Shown here in pieces: positions 45,388 to 57,340 of a stretch of 64,000 bases of DNA. Source of the stretch: Heterodera schachtii. Taxonomy: Eukaryota; Nematoda; Chromadorea; Rhabditida; Heteroderidae. Within the stretch, counting starts at the first letter, position 1. The number at the start of each line of letters is the position of its first letter. The notes under the pieces were generated by a model, which did not search any database, was not told the origin of the DNA, and saw only the letters and a list, made by a program, of their open reading frames with translations. The stretch lies in the NCBI GenBank assembly GCA_023374025.1, contig SIJG01000016.1:1-64000 (forward strand), in the 5' to 3' direction. The translations under genes were made by a program, and so were the position numbers.

Positions 45388-46186
45388 AGGTGGCCGATCA
45401 TTTCGTCACTGATCGTTTCGTCACTGAGAAATAATTTTATAAAAATGTTGGCAAAATGTCATTATGTAAATTATTTTAATTAAATAAAATATTTTTATTT
45501 CGGAAATGTTATTAAATAATTATATCGTAAATAATTCTGCATTTAATTATGATTTTTTAAATATATTTTTTTAAATTGTAAAATACTTGGTTTTTTTACA
45601 ATAACTTTGTTCATGTTCGAACAAACCCTATTTTTTGTATCATTCGAAAGCACAAAGTCTAACAAAGCTAAAATATAAAAATCGCACGTTCAGGCAATTA
45701 CCAAAAAGATTTGAAATTCAGTAATTGCTGATTATTTTCGCTTGTAACTTTCTTGAAATGATAGAATTATATTGTTTTATCGTATTATTACATTATTTAG
45801 ACTTTGTGCTTTCAAATGATATAAAAAAGAAATCCTCTATGATCCTCTAAAAGACCACAAAATGAGGAAAAAAATCCTCAGATATCGAAGCTCTGATTTA
45901 CACAAATTAAAAATAACAAAATCAAAATGTGCTGACCAATTTGCACTCTTATATGTGCATATTTCCCATCGCATATAACAAACAATTTAAAAAATATATT
46001 TAAAAAATAATAATTAATGCAGAATTATTTTCGACATAATTATTTAATAACATTTCCGAAATAAAAATATTTTATTTAATGAAAATAATTTACATAATGA
46101 CATTTTGCCAATATTTTTTAAAAATTATTTCTCAGTGACGAAATGATCAAGTGACGAACTGAACAGTGACGAAACGATAGGTAACC
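45388..46186. mobile_element. Foldback/MULE-like MITE with ~190-bp inverted arms and 8-bp target duplication
   Basis: GATAGGAA lies on both sides (45380-45387 and 46187-46194). The left arm starts GGTGGCCGATCATTTCGTCAC and the right arm (reverse complement) GGTTACCTATCGTTTCGTCAC, minus the last base of each. GTTTCGTCACTG is iterated two to three times in each arm, then ~170 bp of AT-rich sequence is inverted (GGCAAAATGTCATTATGTAA; TTTCGGAAATGTTATTAAAT). A second, inner inverted pair carries GAAAGCACAAAGTCTA (~45648, ~45800). No transposase. Long arms with 8-9-bp duplications suggest Mutator-like or foldback types, but the superfamily is not proven. Confidence 0.75.
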
Positions 46187-46194
46187 GATAGGAA

Positions 46195-49180
46195 GGCTGA
46201 TGAAATAATTTTTTAATTTAAGTCTTTAAATTAGCAATATTGAACCAAATATTTCTCATGTGATTTGAAGATACTAGGAATAAATAATTAAACACATTCT
46301 TTTTCACTGACTTCTAAACAGCTTTTAGAAGATTGTTTAAAATAAAAATCACTAGTGAATGTATTTTTTAGTGACTTTCATAATGAAAAATAAAACTAAT
46401 TTATTTATACGAATAAATCAAACAGTATTTAAGGTATATTATTTAATAATAAAGAAATAAATTAAACTATTTAATAAATTATTAAAATTCAAAACAAGTC
46501 TAATAACGAAAAAATATATATAATTCAAAAATTTAATTAAATACAAAGCTTTATTATATGATTAACCAAGAAAATAATGTGCCATTAAGAATATTTATTA
46601 ACATGAAAATCAAAAGCATATATATCAAGGAAAAGGAATCGATTAATTTGTCGCGATGCGTGCGTCCTTAGCATGATTTAAATTAATTATATTCAATGAG
46701 TTAGCAAAATAATGCTTAAATTCGTGAATAAAGCTGAATATTAAATACAATAATGTCACTTTAAAAATTAAGGAAAATTTAAAAAAATAACTAAAATTTC
46801 AAAATAATTAAAAAAATATTTTGCTTGAAAAATAATAAAATAATTAAATGAAAAATGCCTAATTGGTTAAAAGTTGTGGAATTTAATCGAGCAAAAATAT
46901 TTTACATAATGGATTTTAATGTAATTATCTGTAAAAATATTCAAAACTATTAAAATAAAAAAAACATTTATGATAAGTATTAAAAAATAATAATATAAGA
47001 AAAACCCAAATAATTTAAAGAGAAATTTTTAGAATAAATCAAAATTTTAATAAAATATATTTTAAAGATGTTTCATTTTTAGCTAATAATTTTTAATTGT
47101 ATTGATTCAAATTTATTTGTTAAAATTTTAGATAAGATATAATAGTAATTAAATAATAATATAAAATAAATAATTTTTATCAATTAAATGATACAAAATT
47201 ATTTTTTTATCTTTTCAAAATATTTTTTCAATAAAGAAAAAATTAGTTAAATAAAAATTTTGTTTAGTATTAATATAAATAAACGCCGATTCATTTATAC
47301 TGAATGAATGATTGTTAAAAATAATGTCAACCTTAAGATGGTTGTTAGTCTCGATTGATTTATTAAAAATTTTTATTCATTTGGCAACTATAAAAATTGT
47401 AATACAATTTTTATCATCGATATTATTAATTTGTTATGAAAATTAAATAATTATATGAGTAAATATTCTTTACAATTTTCAAAAAAAATATTTAAGCAAT
47501 TAACTCGTAAATTTTAGCCTTTTTATTAACTTAATTAGGTTTTTGTTATGAAATATTATTTATTGTTATTTTTTAGCTTAATATTATTAGCCTCTTCCAA
47601 GCTTTGATAAATTTTAAATTCTTTTGTTTATTTAAATTTTGACAAATATTGACTAATATTTATTAAAATCGTATTCAAACATAATCAGCGGGTGGAAGTG
47701 TACTTACTAAAATTTGACATTAAAAATTACCAAGCTTCAAATTGATTTTTGAGAAATCTTCAACAAAAAAATACCCAAAAAACGTCCTGAATTTTTTCCA
47801 TTATTATGACTCCTAGAAATTTGAAAATTTATCTAATATGCCATTTTTGTGCATATGCTTTATCATTTTTTTGTGCCCTTTTAAGATATATTAAAAAAAA
47901 AGTCATGGCTAAAAATCGGCCACTACTTATCACTTATATTAACGGATTTTGGATTAAAGATTTTCAAATGAAAATTTTTTTTCACATAATTACACACAAC
48001 AAAAATTTTTAGTTCACTTTTTTAAAATTCTCTATTTTCCATTCATTAACCAGTGAAATCGACTTGAGATTAGTAATGAGGTAATAATAAAAATTATTTT
48101 TTAATTTATTTGATTATTAAATTATATATTATTTATATTTTTAAAACGATTAATAAATAAAAAAATATCAAAACAAATAATTAATCTTTGAAATATTGAA
48201 TATTAAACCATCTAAAATAGATATTTATATAACTAAGTTCAACTATATTTATAGAACTTGGAATTTCACTATTTTACAATGCTACAAATCATAACAGAAT
48301 TCTTAGCAAAAACAACAATTTAAATTTAATCTTTCGTAAATTTATATAAATTTATGGTATTTTTTATGTGATTTTTCAAAAATTGTTTATTACTTTATTG
48401 AAATGTTATAATATGGTTTAAAAAATTTAATACACTTTTAGAAAAATCCAAAATCCTATTTCTTTTTCGAGCATCCTGCTGCCCCCTTTGTGTCAAATAT
48501 TTCAAAATTTGTGATTATTGCCTTTTAAACTAATTTTGTGGGTCTTCACTGTTTCCGATACACCGAATATAAGAAATATAAATAATAATTCAAAATAATT
48601 TTTTACTAATTGTTATATAGATTAATTATTAGAATGATTTCCCAAAATAATTACATAGATTACGAAATTATTCGTACTCAGCGACTAAATTAACTAAAAC
48701 TATTATACAATCAACTCCTGCCGCCGATGTTCGCCATTAATGATATGTCTGATCAAAGAGTTCCTTAATTCTAAGTAAATTAAATTATTATTAATTCTCA
48801 AGAAAAATTTACTCTATTAAACATCATTTAATTTGTTGATAATTTAGGTGGCAAAAAATGTATGTAACTATTAAACATTTTTTTAGATTAAAATAATTAA
48901 TTACATTTTTTAGATTAAAATAATTAATAAAAGTAAATTTTGAAAGTTTGACTTTTTAATCTTTAAAAGTAGCTATTTCCAATTTATTATTTAATTTTTA
49001 CATAATTTATTTTTTAAATAAGGTTTTTTTTTATTTTGACAGAATATAATAATCTAAATTAATTATAGAAACTAACTTTACATATAATATTTTCATTCTT
49101 GGGCTGAATTAGTTTTACTGCAGGATGATTTTGCCTGACATTTTTGTTTTTTGCCTTTCATTCAAACCATTCAGTTCAAT
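46195..49180. other. AT-rich stretch without recognisable genes
   Basis: A/T-dominated. It includes a two-copy tandem repeat at 48875-48929 (ACATTTTTTAGATTAAAATA unit, period ~28 bp). The open frame at 47806-48012 has chance composition. Confidence 0.65.
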
Positions 49181-49968
49181 TGTCGCCCAAGAATGGGGAA
49201 AACTGCTGCTCACAAAGGAGAAGACCGGCAGAGGGTCGGAACGAGCAGTGGCGACAGGAATGTAGCGAAAGCAAGGGGAGCTTTTACTGGAAAAATCACT
49301 GAAGGATTTTTCTTTTGGTTGAAATAAAGAAAGAAAGTTTTTTTTTGTTTGTTTTTATTTTTATGGGATTTGTAGGAAAGAAAAAAGGGGGTTTGTTTTG
49401 GTTTGGTTCGACTCGGAGAAAATTCCCCTTGGTGGAATTGGGGAGGAAAAGGGTGTCGTTAGACTCTGGACCAAAATTCTCTTAGGGACAGGGAAAAGTG
49501 ATCCGAAAGAGCTGGCTTTGGAGGCCAAAGAGTGATCGAACCAAGCTGGTTAGGAAAACCAACTTTATTAAAAACCAAAGCAATTAAATGTGAAAAAACA
49601 AGGATGATTAGGTGAGATGATCACAAAAATCAGTTGATCGTTTTGAAAATTGTTTGAAGGCAGTGGGTCCGAAGATGGAGAGCGTCGAAGACCGTCCTTT
49701 CTTTTATAGGGCTCTTCAGTTCATGTGGGCGGTGCAGGCGGCGGCTCCGACGAGGGGCAAAACGGGATATTTGCGGGATTAAGGGGGATTTAGGGAATGG
49801 GAAATTGACCCGATGGAAAAAATTTGAATTGGAAACGCTGGGAAAAGGGCTTATGAGAGAAAAGGGATAAAAAATTTTGAATTTAAGCCTAGAGAGGAAA
49901 AGAAGAATTTTAAGAAAAATTTATGATGATCAAAGATGAAATTAACAATTCTGTCGGTGACAGCGACA
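49181..49968 (-). repeat. Complete 3' LTR (about 788 bp)
   Basis: On the minus strand it begins TGTCGCTGTCACCGACAG and ends CATTCTTGGGCGACA, so it has the TGT...ACA ends of an LTR. It includes the TATA box at 49701-49709. The outer 232 bp are repeated at 51697-51928. Confidence 0.7.
49701..49709 (-). promoter_or_regulatory. LTR TATA box
   Basis: CTATAAAAG on the minus strand, in a GC-richer context (GAGCCCTATAAAAGAAAGG), about 265 bp into the LTR. It is the most obvious core promoter in the window. It would drive transcription toward the left flank. Confidence 0.6.
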
Positions 49969-49992
49969 GAGATCCCCGCCGAGGAGGAAAAC

Positions 49993-51690
49993 TCAATCAT
50001 CCTTATGTGCCGAAAGGGTGCCGCCGAAGATCCATTTCAAAACGTGGAAAAGGTCTCCAATTTCAGGTAGGCTAATGCCTCCTGGACTATTTTTGGTTTT
50101 GTCTCCAGTCAAACGCCATGATCTTCTGATCGATGATATATAGGCCAGGGTACCTTCCATTTCGAATAAAGTGTCCCCTCCAGGGCACGTCACTTTACAA
50201 TTTGTCTTAATTTTGGCTGTGTCGAAAGACAAGGAGGTATTGTGCTGAATTGGCTGTGCAGAGCACGGAATTGCCCAATTTGCGCCATTTTCACACACAA
50301 TTTCAGCCAAAGGTGAACCATAGCTGGCCGTGCATGTATAGGAAAAACGGCTGCCGATTCGGCATTTATAGCAACCTTTTAAACCTTGTGGTCTTATTTA
50401 CATGTTGTCATTTGGTGGCGTATTGCGAGGCGTAATCCTTCCATTCTCAAGACCATCTGAATCGGTACAAAGTCCGATTCGACCCAAACTTCCCTTGGGT
50501 TACGGTAGTTTAAGACTAATGGACCGATCGAGAGGGGGAGCTTAGTGGAGGGTTCCTCGAGTAACCGTTCGATGTCCAATTCTCGGCAAAGACACCGAAC
50601 CACTCCTTCACTGTGATCCGGACGGCATTTGGCGCAGGCATTTAATGCCAAATCGCATTTCATCACTTTTGCCGAGTCCTCGTCAGCACAATGTAGTGCT
50701 GGATCGAGAGAAGGGATCAAGGCACCTCCATTAGAACCGCCAATGAATTTTCCGGACAGTGCGGGTGCTGCTGGACTTCCAAAGACGGCCGGGGTGATCG
50801 ACAAATTCGCTGATTGGAGGCGAAAAGTGTGACCGGAAAAAAGAATGGCCTCTTCATTCCGGATTGTATCCCCATGCAAATTGAGTTTTATTCCGGTCAT
50901 GATCCGGAAGTCCCAGGTAGGACAACGAAACATTTCATATATGAATTTATTTCCGGGTCGGGTTGGTAAGGCGTAATTGCGTAAAATAGGCAGGCAGAAT
51001 TGGTGCCACCGCAACCGTTAAACCAAAATGACCCGCTATCCAAACAATAGGATTTGCCCGGGTAGCCGTTCGATTCGGCTAACTCATTCACTGTTTCATT
51101 GGTTAATAGGTTTTCACAGGTGTTACCTGTACAAGAACCCATTCCCGGGCATCTTTTGCTGGCCAAAGTCTCAATTTTATATTGGAGCGAATGAACCCCA
51201 AAGACTCAGGAATGCATTCCTGGTATAAGCCCTTTAGTGTGAATGTAAGAGTCCCTAAGAGTATGGATTCGGGACCCCTAATTATAAGATCCACCGAGAA
51301 TGGTTTCCTGTATTCCCGGTGGCCACAAATACCGTCACAGCAAATATCGACTTTTTCGGTTTCGGGGAGTCCCTCGAGCATCACCCCCTTGGAAACACAA
51401 GAAAAAATGCCTGTGGCGTTTGGTTGCGCGGACAAAACTGCTGCGGAGAGTACAGGTGCTGATAAAACTGCTGTTCCGCTGAAGAAACTCAACACAAGCA
51501 GCATCGGAATCAGAGTGCTCAGAATTGTGGCCGAAATTGTTGGGCGAGGAGGGCGTTCTACCCATTTGAATTTCTGCCGAAGATTGCCACGGGAGGCTCT
51601 TTTCCCCATCGGATTTTTGTTTTGGATTTTCTTTACCGACCGATTCTGAAATTGGTTCGACATCATCAGATTTTCCTTCTGGGAATCTAA
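49993..51690 (-). pseudogene. Envelope glycoprotein (phlebovirus Gc-like, as in invertebrate LTR elements), broken
   Basis: Four open segments in shifting frames: ~51103-51690, 50897-51166, 50394-51014 and 49993-50310. The first has a basic N terminus and a long hydrophobic segment (signal-anchor type, near 51460-51560). Cysteine-rich blocks follow, with the signature GGTNSACLFYAI and YEMFRCPTWDF typical of Gc-like class II fusion proteins captured by nematode and insect LTR elements. At least three frameshifts separate the segments (near 51145, 50990 and 50390), so no intact product is made. The frames and motifs support the family; the exact viral donor cannot be told. Confidence 0.75.
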
Positions 51691-51696
51691 TCGCTC

Positions 51697-51928
51697 TGTC
51701 GCCCAAGAATGGGGAAAAATGCTGCTCACAAAGGAGAAGACCGGCAGAGGGTCGGAACGAGCAGTGGCGACAGGAATGGAGCGAAAGCAAGGGGAGCTTT
51801 TACTGGAAAAATCACTGAAGGATTTTTCTTTTGGTTGAAATAAATAAAGAAAGTTTTTTTTTTGTTTTTTTTATTTTTATGGGATTTGTAGGAAAGAAAA
51901 AAGGGCGTTTGTTTTGGTTTGGTTCGAC
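51697..51928 (-). repeat. Truncated 5' LTR remnant (232 bp)
   Basis: Matches 49181-49412 nearly base for base (CGCCCAAGAATGGGGAAAA, AAAGGAGAAGACCGGCAGAG, GGTTTGGTTCGAC) and stops abruptly at unrelated AT-rich DNA. The promoter-bearing two thirds of the LTR are absent here. Confidence 0.85.
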
Positions 51929-54021
51929 ATTAACGCAAATACTAAAGCTTAAACTCAAAATTTTTATTTGAATTAAGCATTTTTAATTTATAAAATAGCG
52001 AAAAATATAAAACCTTTCTTTTGGATGAAATTAATTTAAATTTTTTTGGCAAATATAAAAAATAAAACCAAAGAAAATTGGCGTTGATACTCACATCAGC
52101 AGTACACTTACACAAAGTTGGCTACAAGATTGGAATTATTATAGTGAAGGTTAATTTTATACTTTTTATTTAAATGACGCAAATTAAAAAATAAAATAAT
52201 TAAAAGAATTAAAAATTTAATTGTTTATTATTAATTTCAAATATGATGCCAAAAAAATTAGAAGGATTAAAGTTAAAATTTTAATAACTATACTAAAATA
52301 ATATATGACTTTATATAATTTAATTTAATTCTCGTTATTTTTTCCACCTTGAATCCAACGCCTTTTATAGAATAATAAAGTTAAAAAATACAGAAAATAA
52401 TTATAAAAATGTATAAAATGCCAATAATATTCAATAATTACATTTAAAATATGCAAAAATTAAACATTATTTTCTCGTTTGAATAATATTTGAAAATTTA
52501 ATTAAAATTTAAACCTTGTTTTGATTTAGTTGATAAATAAATTATTTATGAAATAAAAAGACTAAAGATTATTGTTGTTCACGAAGAAGTTGAAAGACTA
52601 TAAAACGAAGTCGTCGACAAGATTTAAAATTAAGAAAAAAGAACCTATTGCTAATTTTATTCATAATTTTAATTAATAAAAAAGTCAAAGGATTTCAAAT
52701 ACTATTAAAAAATTAAATTTTTGCTTTTAAATTTTTAATTTTGATCAGTGTTATTTTTTTAAAAATTAAAATGAGTTAGATTTAGGACATTTCAAGGTTT
52801 TGTAATCGAATGATTTGGGGTTATGTGTAAAGATTTTTCATCATGTGGAACGAGAAAATAAAACAAATAATTGTTTGTCTTTTTTCTGAAAAGAAACTGC
52901 CCTTAATGGTTTGTAATATCAATAATTCAATGAACAATAAATTTTAAATAAATCAAAACTATTTAGCCTATATTTATTAACTCAAATAAAATGCGAAAAA
53001 TGGAACATATAATTTTAATTTTTGAATGTAAATCAGGACAGCAAAAAACAATTAATGTAAATGCAAAGATTATTTCTAACAAATGAAAACCATAATTTAG
53101 TCGTTTTAGGTTTCATTTCTGAAATAGCAAATCGAAATTCCGAGGCTAAAATTTTTTGTAAATTGGAAGAAGAAAATCTTACATTTTAAATAAAACAAAA
53201 ATGTTAAAAGCTAAACTTTTTAATAAGGTAAATTGTAAAAAAGTAAAAGAAATAAAATTTAAATAAAAAATACAGTGTAAAAAATATTTTACCAACAGGA
53301 TGGTCAGTTCAGTCGTGAATTTAAAATTTTAATTGTTCAAAGATAAAAAGGGCCAACAAACATACGCCGTAAAAGTATGAATTCATAAAGACATGAGAAC
53401 TTAAAAAAGTATTTAATAATTTTTATGCACTACATCAATATATATTTGAAAAGGAATTAAATGCAAGAAATTTATTTATACGCAAATCCATGCATGGCAA
53501 TGTAGATGTGAATCCGGGGGACAAGGATTAAATAAATAAATAATTTATTTTTTACGAATAAATAAAGAAATTTATTAACCTCGGCTTAAATAAATAATAT
53601 TATTTTAAAAAATTAACTAAATCGTTAATAACGATAAAGAAATGATAAGTGAATAATCAAAAGAAAGCTCAACTAACAAATAATGTTATAAGTGGGCATG
53701 GTTTAATTTAATTATATAAAAAACAAAAATATAAAGTTTAAATAGAATAATTAATTAAATTCTTAAATATAGCTAAAAATTTTGATTACAAAATAAAACT
53801 TTATGAAGTCAATTTATGCTTTCTCAGTTTTTAAACATCGAGAAATTTTTTTTGAAAAAAATTCACTTCCGATCTCCGATAATTTGTTTCATTTTGATTT
53901 TTTAATTATCAATTGTTCAAAAAAACGATAGCACTTTAAAAAAGAATAAAACTTCACAAAGGTATTTGTGAGTGAGACTATCATATCTCGTGAATATTTC
54001 TTTATAATTTTTATTGATATT
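51929..54021. other. AT-rich stretch without recognisable genes
   Basis: A/T-dominated, no open frame with recognisable motifs, no repeats noted beyond short A/T words. Confidence 0.7.
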
Positions 54022-54242
54022 TGTTGTGTCCGAGCAACAGTTAAAGGGGAATATTGATTTATTCCAAATAAATAAAGCACAGAAAATTGGGAGGTCAAAG
54101 GACAATAATAAATGCAGACAAATAAATGGCAAATGAATGGTGGGGAAGCTAAAGAAGGGAAAACAATTCCATATTTATGGGCAGTAAAATGGGCGGGAAA
54201 TGTGGGCATTTAAAATTCAAATTATCCCCTTAATACACCACA
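54022..54242 (-). repeat. Gypsy 3' LTR (about 221 bp)
   Basis: Starts on the minus strand with TGTGGTGTATTAAGGGG directly after the polypurine tract and ends CGGACACAACA, giving inverted ends TGTGGTG/CACAACA. It contains CATAAATATGG (TATA-like) and AATAAA (polyadenylation). No second LTR copy was seen. Confidence 0.6.
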
Positions 54243-54260
54243 ATTCCTTCCCCCTTCTTT
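54243..54260 (-). promoter_or_regulatory. Polypurine tract of the Gypsy element
   Basis: AAAGAAGGGGGAAGGAAT on the minus strand immediately precedes the TGTGGTG start of the LTR. This is the plus-strand DNA primer site of LTR elements. Confidence 0.7.
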
Positions 54261-54274
54261 GAGCGAAATGCGCC

Positions 54275-55250
54275 TCACGAGGGGTCAAAAATAACCCTTT
54301 GCTTCCTATCACGATTTGATCGGCGCAACGCCTGATCAGGTGCAATTTCCTGCCGAATTTCTTGGCGCGGGCTTCCAATCGGCATTGGTTGCGGTTGTTG
54401 TTCATCGTCCGATTCCGCTTCTGCCTCGCTTTCCGATTCGGACTCCTGATCACCAGCTTCAGCTGTCGAAGTCAAATCAGCTTTAAGCTGATCGAAATGC
54501 CGGCGCCAAACTCCACGGGGGTCTTTACACGAAACATTGCTGCTCCAATCTTTTCTAAGATTCGTCCCTGCATCCATTTTGGCCCACCATGGTAATTTCG
54601 CGCAAAAATTGGCTGCCCAATTTCAAAATTCTTCGCTTTACCAGCCTTTTTAGCATAATTCCTCTTCATTCTTTCGCCGCTTTTACCTTTTGCCATTTTG
54701 GGTTCATTCCCCTGTGGTTTTGGTAGGACTAAATCCAATTATGTTCTCAATCGCCGATTGAAGAGCATTTCTGCAGGCGAAATTTCTGTTGCTGCATGCG
54801 GCGTGACTCGATATTGCAAAAGAAATTGAGAAACTGCCAAATCCAAACTAATGGAATCGCCCATCATGTGTCGAAGTCCATTTTTAAAAGTCTGGACGAA
54901 GCTTTCAGCCAATCCGTTGCTTTTCAGACGGTACGGCGGTGTTAATGTGTGCACAATTCCGCGTGATCGGCAGTAGTTCTCAAATTCATCCGAGACGAAT
55001 TGTCGTCCATTGTCGGTGACAATTTGTTGTGGCAATCCATGTGTGCCAGATTTGGCGTTAACGATGATCAGCCACATTGTCCCATGAAAGGACCACAAAA
55101 ATCCATGTGAAGCCTCTGCCAAACTCGGTCAGGCGTTTCCCACGGATGTAATGGAACTTTTCGCTCTTCGGGTGCATCAGATTGGCAATTTTTGCACTTT
55201 TTTCGTTTCATACAAAAATTGCTTGGACTTTTCGACTCCAAAAATGATTC
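54275..55250 (-). pseudogene. Gypsy integrase region, deleted and frameshifted
   Basis: Zinc-binding end (CKNCQSDAPEER, PWERPD-like PWETPDRVWQRLH), core aspartate in HMDFCGPF, then a jump to GLPQQIVTDNGRQFVSDEF (second Asp) and GLAESFVQTFK (Glu), so the DDE set is present but about 25 residues between the first and second catalytic blocks are missing. The downstream tail (PIFARNYHGGPKWMQGRI, then an acidic-basic C terminus) lies in other frames. Confidence 0.8.
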
Positions 55251-56195
55251 CGCGGCCTTCTTTTTCAGTTTGCAAATAATTTCGCTCGGCCGCATTCAAT
55301 GTCCGTGATGCATAGGCGATGACGCCTTCCTTTCCATTTTGACTTTTGTGAAACAGGACAGCTCCGACGCCATAATCAGATGTATCTGTTGCCAAATATA
55401 ATGGCTGGCTTGGATCGTAATGAACGAGCACCTCTGTCGATGCTAGCATTTCTTTAATCCCTTAAAATGCTTCATGCTATTCACTTCCCCAATGCCACTT
55501 TTCTTCAGTCCTCCGCAATTGGTTTAATGGCTCGGAAATGGTAGCCATTGGGGGCACGAATTTGCCATAATAATTGACCATATCCAAAAAGGATTCAAGC
55601 TCCTTTAAATTTTGGGGTTGCGGCATTTTGCGAATTGCTTCCAGCTTCTCTTCTGAAGCATGGACTCCGTTTTTGTCCACTCGGTGTCCCAAATATTCTA
55701 TGCTTTCACGCATAAATTCGCATTTGTCCCGTTTAACTCTCAGTCCATTTGCCTTGAGCCTATGAAGCACCTGCGCAATTCGGCCAAGATGTTCTGCCTG
55801 CGTTGGCGCTGTGATCAGTATATCGTCGAGATAAACTGCCACTCCTTCAATTCCTTGCAAAATTTCGTCCATGACCTGCTGGAAAATTGCCGTTGCTGAC
55901 GCTACGCCAAAAGGAAGTCTCGTAAATTGGAACAATCCTTTGTGCGTGCATACTGCCAAACACTTTTTGGCTTCATCATCCAAGATCAGCTGCAAATAGG
56001 CGTCTTTCAAATCCACTTTTGAAAATTTTGACCGCCATTTAGCACGCTGAAAAGGTCGTCCGGTCTTGGTAGTGGATATTGGTGCACGTCCAACCATTGG
56101 TTGACGGTCACTTTGTAGTCACAGCAGAGCCGAATTTTTCCATTCGGTTTTGGTACAATGACCAAAGGTGTGGCCCAATCGCTGTTGTTTGTCGG
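55177..56195 (-). pseudogene. Gypsy reverse transcriptase and RNase H
   Basis: RT blocks: KVDLKDAYLQLILDDEAK, FTRLPFGVASATAIFQQVMD and VYLDDILI (catalytic YLDD), then EYLGHRVDKNGV and LNQLRRTEEKWHWG. RNase H follows as PLYLATDTSDYGVGAVL and AYASRTLNAAERNY and ends at QFLYE. A frame change near 56097-56195 separates the RT N-terminal part, and a second lies near 55450-55477. Confidence 0.85.
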
Positions 56196-56924
56196 CTACA
56201 ACACTCCCTGCTGTACCCACTGATCCAAAATCTTCTCCACTTCGGCTTTTAGCGCAAATGGCACAGGACGAGCCTTACACCTTTTTGGCTGCACTCCAGG
56301 CTTGAATTTTAAAGAAATTTGACGGGTGCATCGGCCCAATTCGTCTCGAAATACTTCTTGAAATTTTTCGAGAATTTTGTCCACCTCTTTCTGATCATTA
56401 TTCGTGGATCCGATTTGGATTGCGTTAATGCCAAATGCTTTGTTCAAATCAAGGCGCAGTCCGCGAATCAAATCACGACCGCACAAATTCCTCTTATTTC
56501 CTTTAACCACATAAGTGTCCGTGTTGATTTGCATGCCATTGTATTCCACATTTACATTGGCCATGCCGAGCACGCCTTTGATCGGAATGCCTCCATAAGC
56601 CAGTAGTTCTTGACTTTCCTTCAATTCGGGCTTTCCAATATGGCTCCAATCTTGGCTACCGATGATTGTTACATCTGCACCACTGTCCAATTCGAATTCG
56701 GCTTTTCCTTTATGCACTTTGAGTTGGATGAAGCTCGGCGAAACAGTCTCAGTTTTAGCCGACCTTCGCTCCAAACTCGAAATTACTGGTGGCTTCTCAT
56801 CGTACTGCAGCTGAATTTGCTTCACGCGGTTGCTGCTTTTCCATGGCCGCTGGCCGGGTTTTTGTTGCCTCCATTTGTCTTGCATACAATCGCCCAATGT
56901 CCGACTCTTCCGCATTTGGAGCAT
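56196..56924 (-). CDS. Gypsy protease and start of reverse transcriptase
   Basis: A 242-residue open segment. The aspartic protease has its catalytic box FELDSGADVTIIG and the flap region (LAYGGIPIKGVLGMANV). A linker leads to the RT start (QVQPKRCKARPVP-type GVQPKRCKARPVPFALKAEV), where the frame ends. It is part of the same dead element. Confidence 0.8.
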   Translation of the reverse strand: MLQMRKSRTLGDCMQDKWRQQKPGQRPWKSSNRVKQIQLQYDEKPPVISSLERRSAKTETVSPSFIQLKVHKGKAEFELDSGADVTIIGSQDWSHIGKPELKESQELLAYGGIPIKGVLGMANVNVEYNGMQINTDTYVVKGNKRNLCGRDLIRGLRLDLNKAFGINAIQIGSTNNDQKEVDKILEKFQEVFRDELGRCTRQISLKFKPGVQPKRCKARPVPFALKAEVEKILDQWVQQGVL

Positions 56925-57340
56925 TTGTCGGCTTTGCCGGGACAGATATTAGCCCAATTTCCGCTTCTTCCACAACGGTAGCATGGCTTACTGTCGGCAC
57001 TTTTGCTATTGTTGGTTCCTTTGGCGCGATCATATCCTCCTCCTCTTCCTGAAATTTTGGCCACATTGCCTTTCAATGAGTCCGATCCAATCGCTTGAGC
57101 GTCCACATATGATTCGCCAGCACAACTGCCAATTCGACGGCATCTTTGAATTTGAGATCTTTGTCCCCTTTTTTGATCAGTTCGGCACGAATTGAGTCGT
57201 CGACAATTCCATTGACGAATAATGCGCTTAAGCACATGTCGATGCTGTCCTTGCCCCACTCCGCTTTGGCAATAAGTGAACGCAATTGAATGGAAAAGTC
57301 GCGAATCGATTGGCCGGAATGTTGCCTGGCGGTGAATCAA
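56822..57340 (-). pseudogene. Gypsy gag C-terminal part with zinc knuckles
   Basis: Capsid-like tail (SIQLRSLIAKAEWGKD; ALFVNGIVDDSIRAELIKKG) in one frame, then the nucleocapsid in another frame: CYRCGRSGNWANIC, in which the zinc His is replaced by Asn, and CSKCGRVGHWAIVC, a complete CCHC knuckle. A frameshift near 57090 separates the two. Everything upstream of about 57340 is absent. Confidence 0.75.

Larger units (their letters stand above)
49181..51928 (-). mobile_element. LTR retroelement carrying only an envelope-type gene, 5' LTR truncated
   Basis: On the minus strand: remnant of the 5' LTR (51697-51928), then directly an envelope-type reading region (51690 to 49993), then a complete 3' LTR (49968-49181). 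The 232 bp shared by the LTRs differ by only a few bases. No gag, protease, reverse transcriptase or integrase lies between them. The element is thus an internally deleted or spliced-derived copy, possibly of BEL/Pao or errantivirus-like type; the polymerase that would tell is absent. Confidence 0.75.
54022..57340 (-). mobile_element. Ty3/Gypsy retrotransposon, 5'-truncated and internally deleted
   Basis: Minus strand order: partial gag with zinc knuckles, protease, reverse transcriptase, RNase H, integrase, polypurine tract, LTR. This is the Gypsy order. The left part of gag and the 5' LTR are missing: homology stops abruptly near 57340. Several frameshifts and at least two deletions (RNase H to integrase near 55200; inside the integrase core near 55070) show that it is dead. 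It is similar to the K02A2.6/Cer-type elements of nematodes. Confidence 0.85.
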
